In this document: positions 34,690 to 42,904 of the stretch, piece after piece
Numbering within the stretch: position 1 is the stretch's first letter
Layout of the letters: each line of letters starts with the position of its first letter
NCBI GenBank assembly: GCA_963995525.1
Contig: OZ023217.1
Location: 20,484,773-20,548,772, forward strand
Reading direction: 5' to 3'
Source of the DNA: Escarpia spicata
Lineage: Eukaryota > Annelida > Polychaeta > Sabellida > Siboglinidae
DNA: 64,000 nt
Translations under genes and position numbers: made by a program
Notes under the pieces: generated by a model
The model's database searches: none
Seen by the model: the letters and a program-made list of their open reading frames with translations, nothing else
What the model was told of the DNA's origin: nothing

Positions 34690-34854
34690 ATGTCACGGAC
34701 GCGAGCGGTCGTAGGAGTATCGATAGTAGGAACGATCGGAGTGTACCTGTACGTCCTATACGTCTTCTTGTACGTTCCCCTTCGCTCTTCGTGCGGTGGA
34801 GGTATAGTCGTATCATCTAACATCACAGAGAACGCGACCGCCTACTTCTACTAG
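34690..34854 (+). CDS. Small single-pass membrane protein (54 aa)
   Basis: The ATG at 34,690 opens 54 codons. A short basic start (MSRTRA) leads into a hydrophobic segment VVGVSIVGTIGVYLYVLYVF, then a short Cys/Gly stretch with a NIT glycosylation-like sequon near the end. The topology suggests one membrane span. It ends 17 bp before the ATPase start, in the tightly packed plus-strand gene series. Function unknown; small membrane proteins are common in Polintons. The short length keeps confidence moderate. Confidence 0.5.
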   Translation: MSRTRAVVGVSIVGTIGVYLYVLYVFLYVPLRSSCGGGIVVSSNITENATAYFY

Positions 34855-34871
34855 AAGACGCGGCAACGATC

Positions 34872-35487
34872 ATGGACACGCGATGGAAACATCCCTTCAC
34901 CTGTATAGTCGCGGGTCCGACGGGGTGCGGTAAGAGTACCTTCGTGACGCGCGTCCTACGTCACGCCGCAAAGATGATAGATCCGCCTCCACAGAAGACT
35001 ACGTGGTATTATGGAGAGTGGCAGAACGCCTACGCATCCATAGACAACGACTTGGTGCGATTCGAGGAAGGGTTGCCGAAGGGAGATTTCGACGCGAAAC
35101 CTCGTGGTCATAGACGATCTGATGGCGGAAACGGATGAAAGGGTCACGATCTTGTTCACGAAAAAGAGTCATCATCAGAACACTTCCGTCCTCTATCTCG
35201 TGCAGAACCTGTTTCCGAAAAACAAGGAGAGTCGCACGATCAGTCTGAACGCGCAATACATGTTGGTTTTCAAGAAACCTCGCGACGCGTCGCAGATAGG
35301 TCACTTGGCGCGACAGATGTATCCGGGACGCCTGAAGTTTGTACAGGAAGCGTTCAAAGACGCCACGTCATTACCGTACGGTTTTCTCCTGATCGATCTG
35401 AAACAGGACACACCCGAAGACATGCGTCTGCGCACGGCCATCGTTCCGGACGACGGTGTTCAGTACGTGTACCAGTCCAAGGTATAA
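34872..35487 (+). pseudogene. Packaging ATPase (FtsK/HerA, A32-like), one frameshift
   Basis: The first frame (34,872-35,138) starts MDTRWKHPF and has the Walker A motif GPTGCGKST at residues 15-23. The second frame (to 35,487) carries Walker B VVIDDLM and the arginine-finger region, NLFPKNKESRTISLNAQYM, typical of Polinton and adenovirus-like genome-packaging ATPases. A one-base frame change near 35,095-35,103 separates the two motifs. Otherwise sequence and length (about 205 codons overall) are normal for the family. Such ATPases pump the genome into the preformed capsid. The single frameshift may be real or a sequencing artefact. Confidence 0.92.
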
Positions 35488-35524
35488 GACGACTGCGCAT
35501 GGACATCGTCTCTTCAGTCGCAGG

Positions 35525-35947
35525 ATGTCGGAGCTCGTGAAGAGACATATCCTGTGCATACAGGCTCTCAACAGATACAACAGCACGAAATTGAGACGAG
35601 CCATCATCAACAACGCCGACGCTGATCTCTTGTGTGCATTGGCCAAGTGCGCCTACAACATATTGAAGAAGAACATTCCCTTGAATCCCGTACAGAGACA
35701 ACGTTTGAATAAATACAAAACAAAACTGCGCGAGTTGGCAGAGAGAGGCGCGCCAGCGGACAGGAGACGTCGTATTCTGCTGCAGGACTTGGGACAAAGA
35801 AACGTACCGGGCGGGAGACGTCTTCGTCGTCGAGGTAATAATAACCAGGTCGGAGAGGGTCAGACCGGTGGTTTCCTGGGTGCTTTGCTGGCACCCTTGG
35901 CTAGTTCGGTCATTCTACCCTTGCTCAAAGAGGTGCTACTCAAGTAG
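35525..35947 (+). CDS. Conserved Polinton small protein, basic with a hydrophobic C terminus (140 aa)
   Basis: The ATG at 35,525 follows a GA-rich leader shared with other genes of this cluster. The protein has an N-terminal helical region (LVKRHILCIQAL), a basic Arg-rich middle (RRRRILLQ, GGRRLRRRG) and a Gly/Ala/Leu-rich hydrophobic end, GGFLGALLAPLASSVILPLL. This layout recalls adenovirus pVI or pX-type membrane-active or core proteins and the small proteins found beside the ATPase in Polintons. I do not assign a specific name. The frame is intact, located between the ATPase and the 261-aa protein. Confidence 0.6.
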   Translation: MSELVKRHILCIQALNRYNSTKLRRAIINNADADLLCALAKCAYNILKKNIPLNPVQRQRLNKYKTKLRELAERGAPADRRRRILLQDLGQRNVPGGRRLRRRGNNNQVGEGQTGGFLGALLAPLASSVILPLLKEVLLK

Positions 35948-35959
35948 ACGACGACAAGG

Positions 35960-36745
35960 ATGGAACACGCACGGAAGATGGCCTTGGTAGATCCGCGACT
36001 GTTGGACAGTCTTCGCGCACCACCGACGGATATCCTGGGACGGAAGGTACACGACCTCGATAACGAGATGAGAGACATACTCGACAGACAGGATATCACC
36101 GACGGAGACAAGGTCATGATGTATAATCAAGTGTTGCAACGCTACAACACGTTGTCCAATCGTCACGCGCGAGAACCGCTGCGCGTGATGAACGTGGACA
36201 CGCCACTGCCACCATCATCGCCAGTTGACGCAGCGGCGGCGGCAATTGTCCCGCCGCCCCCGCCTCCGGCGGGGGCGGTAGGTATAGAAGCGGAAGTCGT
36301 CGACAGCGTTCCAAAAGCCCTTCGAGGTAAAGCCACGCGATTGATGGATCGTCTCAAAGGAGACGTCACGTGGAACGCGCGCGGAGAGCTCATGCACAGA
36401 GGAGTAGCGGTACGCGGAAGTAACGTGGTTGATCTCGTAAACGATATCCTGCGCAAGCGCAAGACCGCCGGCAATCCGACGGGATTGCAGGCGTTTGCGC
36501 GTCAACTCGGTGACTCGAACGTACCCATGGAGTTGGTGGGTAACCAGGACAGGAAACGACACATTCAGCAGTCGCAAAAAAAGATCGCGGTAGCGGTAGC
36601 GGCTGCACGATCGCTCGGTAGAGCGCGACGAACCCTGCAATGGACACCCCTCACGCGTCGTCAACGGATGGACTCGTCTTCTACCCCATTCCCCACACCG
36701 CCGCAGGAAGGACGTAAGAAGAAGACATCATGGGAGAGTCTTTAA
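35960..36745 (+). CDS. Conserved Polinton protein of unknown function (261 aa)
   Basis: It starts MEHARKMALVDPRLL, typical of a Polinton-specific family seen next to the integrase or capsid genes. Features are an N-terminal helical part (LDNEMRDIL, YNQVLQRYNTL), a Pro/Ala-rich linker (about residues 80-100) and a globular region with VPKALRGKATRLMDRLKG, VTWNARGELM, GSNVVDLVNDIL and AFARQLGDSNVPMELVGN. The tail is basic (QEGRKKK). The function is not known to me; a virion or packaging role is plausible from the context. A fragment of a second copy lies at 20,105-20,353. The frame is intact, ending just before the integrase upstream region. Confidence 0.75.
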   Translation: MEHARKMALVDPRLLDSLRAPPTDILGRKVHDLDNEMRDILDRQDITDGDKVMMYNQVLQRYNTLSNRHAREPLRVMNVDTPLPPSSPVDAAAAAIVPPPPPPAGAVGIEAEVVDSVPKALRGKATRLMDRLKGDVTWNARGELMHRGVAVRGSNVVDLVNDILRKRKTAGNPTGLQAFARQLGDSNVPMELVGNQDRKRHIQQSQKKIAVAVAAARSLGRARRTLQWTPLTRRQRMDSSSTPFPTPPQEGRKKKTSWESL

Positions 36746-36757
36746 AGACGACGACGC

Positions 36758-36955
36758 ATGATGACGTGGGACACTCGTCTGTTTATCGGTATCGCTTACG
36801 CCACGCTTCACGTCGTGACCAGGATCACCGTCGACTATCTGATACGACTATGGCAGCTCAGAGGAAAAAGCTCCAGGAAGTCTACTTCGATCCCGCTAAG
36901 GTGGGGAGTTACGGAGGTCTTGCGTCTTTGCGACGAGTCGACTTCCGACCTATAG
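36758..36955 (+). CDS. Possible small membrane protein overlapping the integrase start (65 aa)
   Basis: The ATG at 36,758 follows the AAAGACGACGACGC leader that precedes other genes here. The first 40 residues include TRLFIGIAYATLHVV and VDYLIRLW, a candidate membrane segment. The rest overlaps the integrase in another frame and may be noise. It could be a genuine short protein ending later by overlap, or the leader of the integrase message. Confidence 0.3.
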   Translation: MMTWDTRLFIGIAYATLHVVTRITVDYLIRLWQLRGKSSRKSTSIPLRWGVTEVLRLCDESTSDL

Positions 36956-37932
36956 AGCGTGTACCGAGAAAGATTGTCGAACAATGGCTATCGGAACAGA
37001 ACGCCTACACTCTACACAAACCGGTCAGAGTTCATTTCAAGAGACGACGCGTGTTCGTCGGAGGGCGGAATCAACAGTGGCAAGCCGATCTCGTCGACGT
37101 GTCCAGTCTGAAAAAAGAAAACGACGGTATGACCTTCCTACTCACGGTGATCGACGTCTTCTCGAAAGTCGCCCGATACGTTCCCCTGAAGAACAAGTCG
37201 GCGACGGTGATGGCGAAGGCACTGGACGGACTCTTCATCGACGACGGCGTTCGGCCGCTGTTGTTGCAGACCGATAGAGGTCTGGAATTCTTTAACCGTA
37301 CCGTTCGGAATGTATTGGACAAGCACGGTATCCAACACTTCTCCACCTACAACACGGAGACCAAGGCGAGCATCGTGGAACGCTTCAATCGCACGCTAAA
37401 GGCGCGGATGTGGCGATACCTGACACACGAAGAAACGTGGCGATACATCGATATCCTTCCGGATCTGGTGAGGACGTACAACGACACACCCCACCGCAGC
37501 ATCGGGATGCCTCCGTCGCAGGTGGATGACGCTAATCAGGAAGAGGTGTGGCAGCGCTTGTACGGTGGTCATCACGGTAAGGGCGTGCCCAAGTACCACT
37601 TGGCGGATCGCGTAAGTATCAGCAAGGTCAAGAGACGATTCGACAAAGGGTACATGGAGAATTGGACAGAGGAAATATTCACGATACGCGAGGTGCATCC
37701 GTCCGATCCGCCCGTCTATCGTCTGACGGACGATCTCGGAGAGATTCTGGACGGGACCTTCTACGAACCGGAATTGCAGAAGGTGACGGTTCCGATCGAT
37801 AAACTGTACCGCGTGGAATCGATAGTGCAGAGACGCAAGGTAGGGAGGCGAAGGGAGGTGTTGGTGAAATGGTTTGGATACTCTTCGAAATTCAACAGCT
37901 GGATCGATGCCAAGGGTCTCGTCGGACTATAA
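36850..37932 (+). CDS. Retroviral-type integrase with C-terminal chromodomain (360 aa)
   Basis: It inserts the linear element and creates the 6-bp target duplication. The DDE core is visible: D80 in WQADLVDV, D142 in LLQTDRGLEF and E177 in ASIVERFNRT. After the core comes a C-terminal SH3-like part (VSISKVKRRFDKGY) and, at about residues 318-358, a chromodomain (YRVESIVQRRK, VLVKWFGYSSKFNSWI). The N-terminal segment lacks a clear HHCC zinc finger, as in many Polinton integrases. MAAQRKKLQE at 36,850 is chosen as start because homology to the family begins there; an upstream ATG at 36,730 would overlap the preceding gene. The chromodomain probably targets modified histones (family knowledge). 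The frame is intact. Confidence 0.95.
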   Translation: MAAQRKKLQEVYFDPAKVGSYGGLASLRRVDFRPIERVPRKIVEQWLSEQNAYTLHKPVRVHFKRRRVFVGGRNQQWQADLVDVSSLKKENDGMTFLLTVIDVFSKVARYVPLKNKSATVMAKALDGLFIDDGVRPLLLQTDRGLEFFNRTVRNVLDKHGIQHFSTYNTETKASIVERFNRTLKARMWRYLTHEETWRYIDILPDLVRTYNDTPHRSIGMPPSQVDDANQEEVWQRLYGGHHGKGVPKYHLADRVSISKVKRRFDKGYMENWTEEIFTIREVHPSDPPVYRLTDDLGEILDGTFYEPELQKVTVPIDKLYRVESIVQRRKVGRRREVLVKWFGYSSKFNSWIDAKGLVGL

Positions 37933-37972
37933 AGACTAGTCACCTGTTCGACGAGATGTCATTCATCCGCTC

Positions 37973-38249
37973 ATGACGGACGAGACGACAACAGTTGTCG
38001 AAGAAGAAGAAGAAGTTGACGCATCGCCACAGACGACTCCGTGGGTATATCTTCGGCACCGCGTGTCCCAAAGAGGAGATCGTTTTTGTGTGTCAGGTTA
38101 TCGTCTTGTACAGTGTCATATTGATCAGCATCTATAACCTATCAGTCGGACACGAGAACCCGACTCTGTGGACGGCCCTTTTGAGTAGTTCGTTGGGTTA
38201 CCTGCTACCCAGTCCGACGTTGCGACAACAAGATGACTGCCAGCAGTGA
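37973..38249 (+). pseudogene. Conserved Polinton two-span membrane protein, apparent frameshift
   Basis: From the ATG at 37,973 an acidic start is read (TVVEEEEEVDAS). The conserved part lies one frame away: FGTACPKEEIVF, a hydrophobic stretch VCQVIVLYSVILISIYNL and a second, LWTALLSSSLGYLLPSP. This small protein occurs immediately upstream of the minor capsid gene in Polintons. A one-base shift near 38,000-38,060 separates the start from the conserved part; a spliced start is an alternative. The last codons overlap the minor capsid ATG at 38,233. Confidence 0.6.
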
Positions 38250-39033
38250 TTTCTACCTGACGCTACCTAGCAACGCTTCCATGCACACGCATCCCGACAA
38301 CACGTTGACCCACTACATCACGACGCTACCGCAACGTGTCAACTTGTCGGGTCAGTGGGAGTGGGATCTGTCGGAGGTAATCTATCCCCATAGTTGGTAC
38401 AACGTGAGAGAGAGTGACACATGGTTCGGAATAGGACTAAGAATTGACGATGACAAACAGGAGGTCAGTACGACGAAAACCAAGATCGAGGGCGGGTATT
38501 ATCACGGACCGCAGAATCTCGTCAAAGCGATAAACAAAGCTCTAGGATGTGTGCTACCGGATAATGTCGTGCGCCTATACTACAGCCTCATCACGCACAA
38601 GATTACAGTGGTGATGATGTCGAACGCCATATTGACCGATGATATGTTGAAGATCATTCTAGGCTTCGGTGACACCATTCTAATAGGAGATATGTCGAAG
38701 AAGAAGAACAGGAAGGAAACGTTGATCGAAGCCGAATACGTGGTGGACATGACGCTGGGTTTCGAGTCGTTCTACGTCTACACGAGCGTCATCGAACCTC
38801 GAATCGTTGGCGACAGCTACGTTCCGCTGCTGCGTATCGTTCCGGTGAGCGGTAGACAAAGCGACACCGTGACGATGACCTTCCAAAAGATACAGTACAT
38901 ACCCGTCCTGTGCAAAGACTTCGACACAATCGAGATCGATATAAGGGACGATACCGGTCGGCACGTGCCATTCGAACGCGGAAAACTGACGACGACACTT
39001 CATTTCCGACGACGACGGACGGCACTGTTCTAG
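38233..39033 (+). CDS. Minor capsid protein, penton-like single jelly roll (266 aa)
   Basis: It forms the five-fold vertices in the predicted Polinton virion. The start FYLTLPSNASM and the segments WEWDLSEVIYPHSWYNV and GYYHGPQNLVKAINKAL are characteristic of Polinton penton-like proteins, as is the ending RRRRTAL. The length is normal for the family and the frame is intact. The ATG at 38,233 lies in the context AACAAGATGA. It lies between the two-span membrane protein and the pX-like gene, and abuts the next start without spacer (TAG|ATG at 39,031-39,036). Confidence 0.92.
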   Translation: MTASSDFYLTLPSNASMHTHPDNTLTHYITTLPQRVNLSGQWEWDLSEVIYPHSWYNVRESDTWFGIGLRIDDDKQEVSTTKTKIEGGYYHGPQNLVKAINKALGCVLPDNVVRLYYSLITHKITVVMMSNAILTDDMLKIILGFGDTILIGDMSKKKNRKETLIEAEYVVDMTLGFESFYVYTSVIEPRIVGDSYVPLLRIVPVSGRQSDTVTMTFQKIQYIPVLCKDFDTIEIDIRDDTGRHVPFERGKLTTTLHFRRRRTALF

Positions 39034-39495
39034 ATGATGAACTACAACGACTACTACGCTCGACAAGCGGGAGGCGCGCTTCCCTATTTTGCAGGTGCCC
39101 GCTACCAACGAGGACACGGTCTAGGAAGTCTATTCGGAGGTCTACTGCGTACCATCATGCCCTTTGTCAAGAGAGGTGCCGTGGCGTTGGGAAAGAGAGC
39201 GGTGTCTACCGGCGCGCGCATAGCCAACGACGTCCTGTCGGGGGAGAACATAAAAACGTCCGCCAAACGTCGCGTTACGACCGCCGGTAGGGAGATGTTG
39301 TGTCAACTCATGTCCCCTGCTGGTGTACAAGCGCGTAAGCCGAGGAATATAAGACGCGCGTACCCTGCGAATCGAGTCAGTACAGCCGGAAGACGGACGA
39401 CGATCAAGACACGCCGCCGCCGCCGCCGCCAGCGCCCCTCTCTCCAAAGGACAGGCGAGCCCGACATATTCGACGACGATGGCGTTCGTTCATAA
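39034..39495 (+). CDS. pX/pVI-like basic virion protein (153 aa)
   Basis: The N-terminal part has a Tyr-rich start and GHGLGSLFGGLLRTIMPFVK, then a helical basic segment with AVSTGARIANDVLSGENIK. This Gly-Leu-rich amphipathic block followed by a basic tail is typical of adenovirus pX/pVI-like proteins of adintoviruses and Polintons, thought to bind the genome or lyse membranes. The C terminus is very Arg-rich (TRRRRRRQR). The end overlaps the major capsid start by 17 bp. The frame is intact. Confidence 0.82.
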   Translation: MMNYNDYYARQAGGALPYFAGARYQRGHGLGSLFGGLLRTIMPFVKRGAVALGKRAVSTGARIANDVLSGENIKTSAKRRVTTAGREMLCQLMSPAGVQARKPRNIRRAYPANRVSTAGRRTTIKTRRRRRRQRPSLQRTGEPDIFDDDGVRS

Positions 39496-40795
39496 ACAAT
39501 CGTGTGAGGGACTCAAGAGCGAACTCGATCTCTTCACCGTGCCTCCGATTCAAACCAGTATCATCGATAGTCACGTGGTGGAACATCAACCCATATCGTC
39601 ACTCGACTCGGGTGGTCCGATAGAATTCCTTATACCCGGTTCCGGAGACGATTACATGGATGTCGCCGCCACGATGCTACACGTTCAAGCGAAGATAACC
39701 AATGCCGACGGAAGCGACCTCGATGTCGCCGATCCCGTCGGTCCAGTGAATAACTGGCTCCATTCCCTTTTCAGCCAGATCGATGTCTACCTGAACGGAA
39801 CGCTCGTCACCCCTTCGACCAACACGTACCCGCACCGCGCCTACATAGAGACGCTGCTGAGTTACGGGAACGATGCCAAGGAGACGCAACTGACCAGTCA
39901 GCTGTGGTGCAAGGACACGAGTAACCGTATGGAATCCGTCGAAATAGTCGACGGAGATGCGAGCAACGCGGGGTTCGTCACCAGACGCGCCAGTACGGTT
40001 GGGAGTCACGTGGTCGACATGATGGGACGTATCCACGCGGATTGTTTCCTCCAGGATAAATTCTTCATCAACGGCGTCGACATGAAGGTACGTATGGTGC
40101 GCAGCAAGGACGCCTTCGCGCTCATGGCCGGTGGAGGAAACACCGCCTACAAGATAAAGATTGTCAACGCCGCGCTCTTCGTCAAGAAGGTCACCCTTAA
40201 TCCGGCCGTGCAGATGGCTCACATCAAGACACTCGAAAAAACCACAGCCAAGTACCCGATGCGACCCGTCCACTGCAAGGTCTTCTCCATTCCCGCAGGT
40301 ACCCGCTCGTACACGCACGAGAATCTCTTTCTTGGCGCTCTTCCAAAACGTCTCGTGGTGTGCTGCATCGACAACGACGCCTTCAACGGAAGCTTCGAAA
40401 AAAATCCGTTCAACGCTAAAAACAACCACATCAACTTCTTCGCCGTGTACGCTGACGGACGACAGATACCCACCAAACCTTTCCAGCCCAAATTCGACAG
40501 CAACCTCTTCGTCAGGTCCTATCACAGCCTGTTCACCTCGACGGGTAAGGTGTGGCAGGACGAAGGAAACGGCTTGACTCACGAGGACTTCCGTCACGGC
40601 TACACCTTCTTCGGCTTGGATCTCACGCCTGACGGATGCGACGACTGCTCCTTCCATATGGTAGAAAAGAGCAACCTGCGCATGGAGCTTCATTTCTGCG
40701 AAGCACTGCCGACCACTGTGGACATCGTCGTCTACGCCGAGTTCGAGGCCGTCCTGGAGATCGACAAGAATCGCAACGTTATCTTCGATCATTGA
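39479..40795 (+). CDS. Major capsid protein, double jelly roll (438 aa)
   Basis: It forms the hexon-like capsomers. The N-terminal LKSELDLFTVPPIQTSI, the segment WLHSLFSQIDVYLNGTLV and the C-terminal DIVVYAEFEAVLEID match Polinton/adintovirus capsid proteins. Length, start (ATG at 39,479, ACGACGATGG) and frame are intact. It overlaps the pX-like gene upstream, and its stop overlaps the protease start in TGATG. A 448-codon open frame on the opposite strand is a codon-bias shadow. Confidence 0.95.
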   Translation: MAFVHKQSCEGLKSELDLFTVPPIQTSIIDSHVVEHQPISSLDSGGPIEFLIPGSGDDYMDVAATMLHVQAKITNADGSDLDVADPVGPVNNWLHSLFSQIDVYLNGTLVTPSTNTYPHRAYIETLLSYGNDAKETQLTSQLWCKDTSNRMESVEIVDGDASNAGFVTRRASTVGSHVVDMMGRIHADCFLQDKFFINGVDMKVRMVRSKDAFALMAGGGNTAYKIKIVNAALFVKKVTLNPAVQMAHIKTLEKTTAKYPMRPVHCKVFSIPAGTRSYTHENLFLGALPKRLVVCCIDNDAFNGSFEKNPFNAKNNHINFFAVYADGRQIPTKPFQPKFDSNLFVRSYHSLFTSTGKVWQDEGNGLTHEDFRHGYTFFGLDLTPDGCDDCSFHMVEKSNLRMELHFCEALPTTVDIVVYAEFEAVLEIDKNRNVIFDH

Positions 40796-41247
40796 TGGAA
40801 ACCCTGCAGATCGCCCGTCTACTCTTCCGGGATGCACACACCAAGGACATTGTTCGTAGGGTCGTACCCAAAGACGTACTCCTGACCCAGACGATAGAAG
40901 CTTACCCGGTCGCCTTCGTCTGCAACACGCACAACAGGACGAAACCGGGAGAACATTGGATAGCGCTGTACGTGGACGATAAAGGACAAGGCGAATACTT
41001 CTGCTCGTACGCCTTGCCGCCACGACACGTCGAATTCCGATGATTTATGGATAAACATTGCGTAGAATGGACTCATAATTCAAAGAGACTTCAGAGTCCC
41101 GTATCTAACGTTTGCGGACAATACTGTGTTGCTTATCTCATGTTTCGTTGTCGTGGACTTCCTATGAAGGAATTCGTGAAAGGTTTCGGCACTGATCTGG
41201 TAGCAAACGATTGTCGTGTGTTCGACTGGCTTAAACTATTGAACTAA
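40795..41247 (+). pseudogene. Adenain-like cysteine protease (C5 family), interrupted
   Basis: It would cleave capsid precursors during maturation. The ATG overlaps the capsid stop. His54 sits in KPGEHWIALYV, and Cys107 in NVCGQYCVAYL, with Gln100 seven residues before it as in adenain. An in-frame TGA at codon 83 (41,041-41,043) lies between the His and Cys halves; the frame is unchanged after it. Where family members usually carry an acidic residue in a YFDS-type motif, this copy reads EYFCSY, so the acidic catalytic partner may also be lost. Length without the stop is normal. Read as is, the gene is inactive unless the stop is bypassed or an assembly error. Confidence 0.88.
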
Positions 41248-41261
41248 GATGCATGCGTTTC

Positions 41262-41440
41262 GCTACATACCGTGTTTCATTAACGGACAGCAGGTATCAT
41301 CATCATTATATGATTCGAGCCTATGGCGCGGTGGTCACACACCCGTAAGCTCACGACCTCTGACGCGGTGTTCAGTCACCCGTAAGTCGTGTCATCATCA
41401 TCGTCACACTTCCGGTTACTAAAACACGGTTTCATATATT
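41262..41440 (+). repeat. Internal inverted repeat / shared 3' UTR, right copy
   Basis: It starts 15 bp after the protease stop. The blocks ACCGTGTTTCATTA, TATCATCATC, TTCGAGCC, GGCGCGGTG and CACCCGTAAG match the minus strand at 20,941-21,145. It has two GCGGTG...CACCCGTAAG units against about three on the left. Confidence 0.8.
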
Positions 41441-41465
41441 CATTATTACGCTTGTATCTTTAGTC

Positions 41466-41471
41466 AATAAA
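41466..41471 (+). terminator. Polyadenylation signal ending the late cluster
   Basis: AATAAA is preceded by GCTTGTATCTTTAGT, the same word that precedes the signal at 29,869. GT-rich sequence (TTCGTGTGCACACG) follows, as expected for a downstream element. Confidence 0.65.
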
Positions 41472-41559
41472 ATTCGTGTGCACACGTATACGTTGGTGTT
41501 TCGTTCGTTATTTCATACACGCGCATTCATACACACACACACACGCGCACCCCTCCGTC

Positions 41560-41640
41560 ACCGGAGGCACTTGCCCGCCCGTTCTGCCCGCCTGCCCGCC
41601 CGTCCTACCCGCCCGTTTTTCTCAAGTCACGTGACAGGAA
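41560..41640 (+). repeat. Short CTGCCCGCC repeats
   Basis: Several degenerate CTGCCCGCC/GTCCTACCCGCC units between the polyadenylation site and the shared exon-like repeat. Confidence 0.6.
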
Positions 41641-41870
41641 CCGGAAGTAAATAATAGAAAATGTCCTTAGGTCAGCTAAAATCGACATGTAAGCACATGC
41701 ACCTGCTGATTTACGTATCGCTTTTCTCAAGTCACGTGACAGGAAGTGATGCATTATGGGAAAACAGGAAACGGAAGTACATCATGGAAAATGTCCTTAG
41801 GTCAGCTAAAATCGATATGGGAGCACATACACCTGCTGATTTACGTGTTGTCAAGTCCTTATTCACTACT
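41640..41870 (+). repeat. Shared exon-like repeat, two tandem copies in the right arm
   Basis: ATGTCCTTAGGTCAGCTAAA begins each of two copies (41,660 and 41,789). Both match the minus strand of 25,357-25,540. The plus frame of the second copy contains NRKRKYIMENVLRSAKIDMG. On the minus strand it forms the 3' flank of the zinc-finger gene, directly after its stop. Confidence 0.7.
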
Positions 41871-42319
41871 ATCGTCCCTTGTTGATATGGCGCTGCCAAT
41901 CCCTTCTCCTGGTGAAGGTACTGTTGCACATGCAACAGGCAAAGACCGATGCTGTCCCGGTGGTTGTCGGGGCCGGGGCTGTCCCGGTGGCTGTCTGGAC
42001 CGCCGGCGCTGTCGCCGTAGCCATCGGGACTGGTTGTCTCTTTGGAGACCTGGGACCATTTATGAATTTCTACAAGAATAATTAAATATTACAGACAAAA
42101 TGATATGGAAAATGTAATCAAAAGGCACGTGACTTTTGGTCACGTGACCAGAAGCCTATAGGAAGATGATAACTATACGGAGGCAATGTCTCAGTAGGAA
42201 TATGTTGACAGGAAGTATGTATGAGCCGCCATTTTATTCGAAGTAAACATACAAAGGAACGCCATTTTAACGGAAGTAAACAATATACAGGGACGTCATT
42301 TTAGGCGAAAGTATATAAA

Positions 42320-42356
<37 letters not shown>

Positions 42357-42839
42357 CAGTATAAAGTTAAACTCACCACCAGCGCGTCTAACTCGGCCTC
42401 CTCAGCCGTTCTTTTTGGGCGGCCACAACTGCCGCGAGCGATGTGACGCTTCCAATTATCTTTCCGTGTAAAACTGGTCTTACACGACGAACACTGAAAC
42501 CCTGCCCGGGAGGGGGGTGGTCCCGTGGGGATCTCACAGACGACGTTCTAAATGTACGAAGGATTGTTATTAGACGTTTTCATCAGTGTCTTAATGCAAG
42601 ATAATTATACACACGAAAAATAGTGAAATATAATAATAATAATATTAATAAACACTTACCACCCGGGATGGTGCCGGGGTTGGTGCCGGGGTTGGTCCTG
42701 TCGCCGGGCTGGACGCCAGTAGAGGAGGGAAGGCCTCTCCGTAGGGGATGCAGGTCAACCCCGCTATACTTGACGTGATGGCCTGCGGCCCTCTGACTGC
42801 CTCTGCGTAGGAGAATCCGATACGAGTGATGTGTGCCAT
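41869..42839 (-). CDS. Right terminal three-exon zinc-finger gene (183 aa)
   Basis: Exon 1 (42,839-42,660, 60 codons) ends at GTAAGT. Exon 2 (42,547-42,377, 57 codons) follows CATTTAG and ends at GTGAGT. Exon 3 (42,069-41,869) follows TTGTAG and ends TAG. All junctions are phase 0 and the joined frame has no stop. Exon 1 is Ala/Pro-rich with MAHITRIGFSYAEAVRG. Exon 2 has a finger C79-C82-H95-C101 in FQCSSCKTSFTRKDNW. Exon 3 has a Pro/Thr linker and a second finger core, FACCMCNSTFTRRRDWQRHI, cut by the stop before its fourth ligand. The fingers resemble those of the plus PolB N terminus (FARRDNLLQHM). The TATA box is at 42,878. A nuclear DNA-binding regulator or end-binding protein is plausible; no named family was recognised. 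The second intron holds a (TA)n run. Confidence 0.72.
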
Positions 42840-42877
42840 GTCAAATGACGAATGACGAGCTGATCATCTTCACGGCC

Positions 42878-42884
42878 TTATATA
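42878..42884 (-). promoter_or_regulatory. TATA box of the right terminal gene
   Basis: It reads TATATAA on the minus strand, 39 bp upstream of the ATG at 42,839 and 21 bp inside the right terminal repeat. It points inward like the left TATA box. Confidence 0.75.
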
Positions 42885-42904
42885 GCCGCATGTTGAACGT
42901 TAAT

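Noticed and set aside
39677..41023. 448-codon open frame on the minus strand opposite the major capsid gene
   Set aside because: It lies antisense to a gene with strong family motifs and G/C-ending codons, which create long antisense frames. No motif of its own.
20941..41440. A second, nested Polinton bounded by the internal inverted repeat
   Set aside because: The internal repeats lie after stop codons and before AATAAA signals, have no sharp ends or target duplication, and contain extra tandem units; shared 3' UTRs explain them better.
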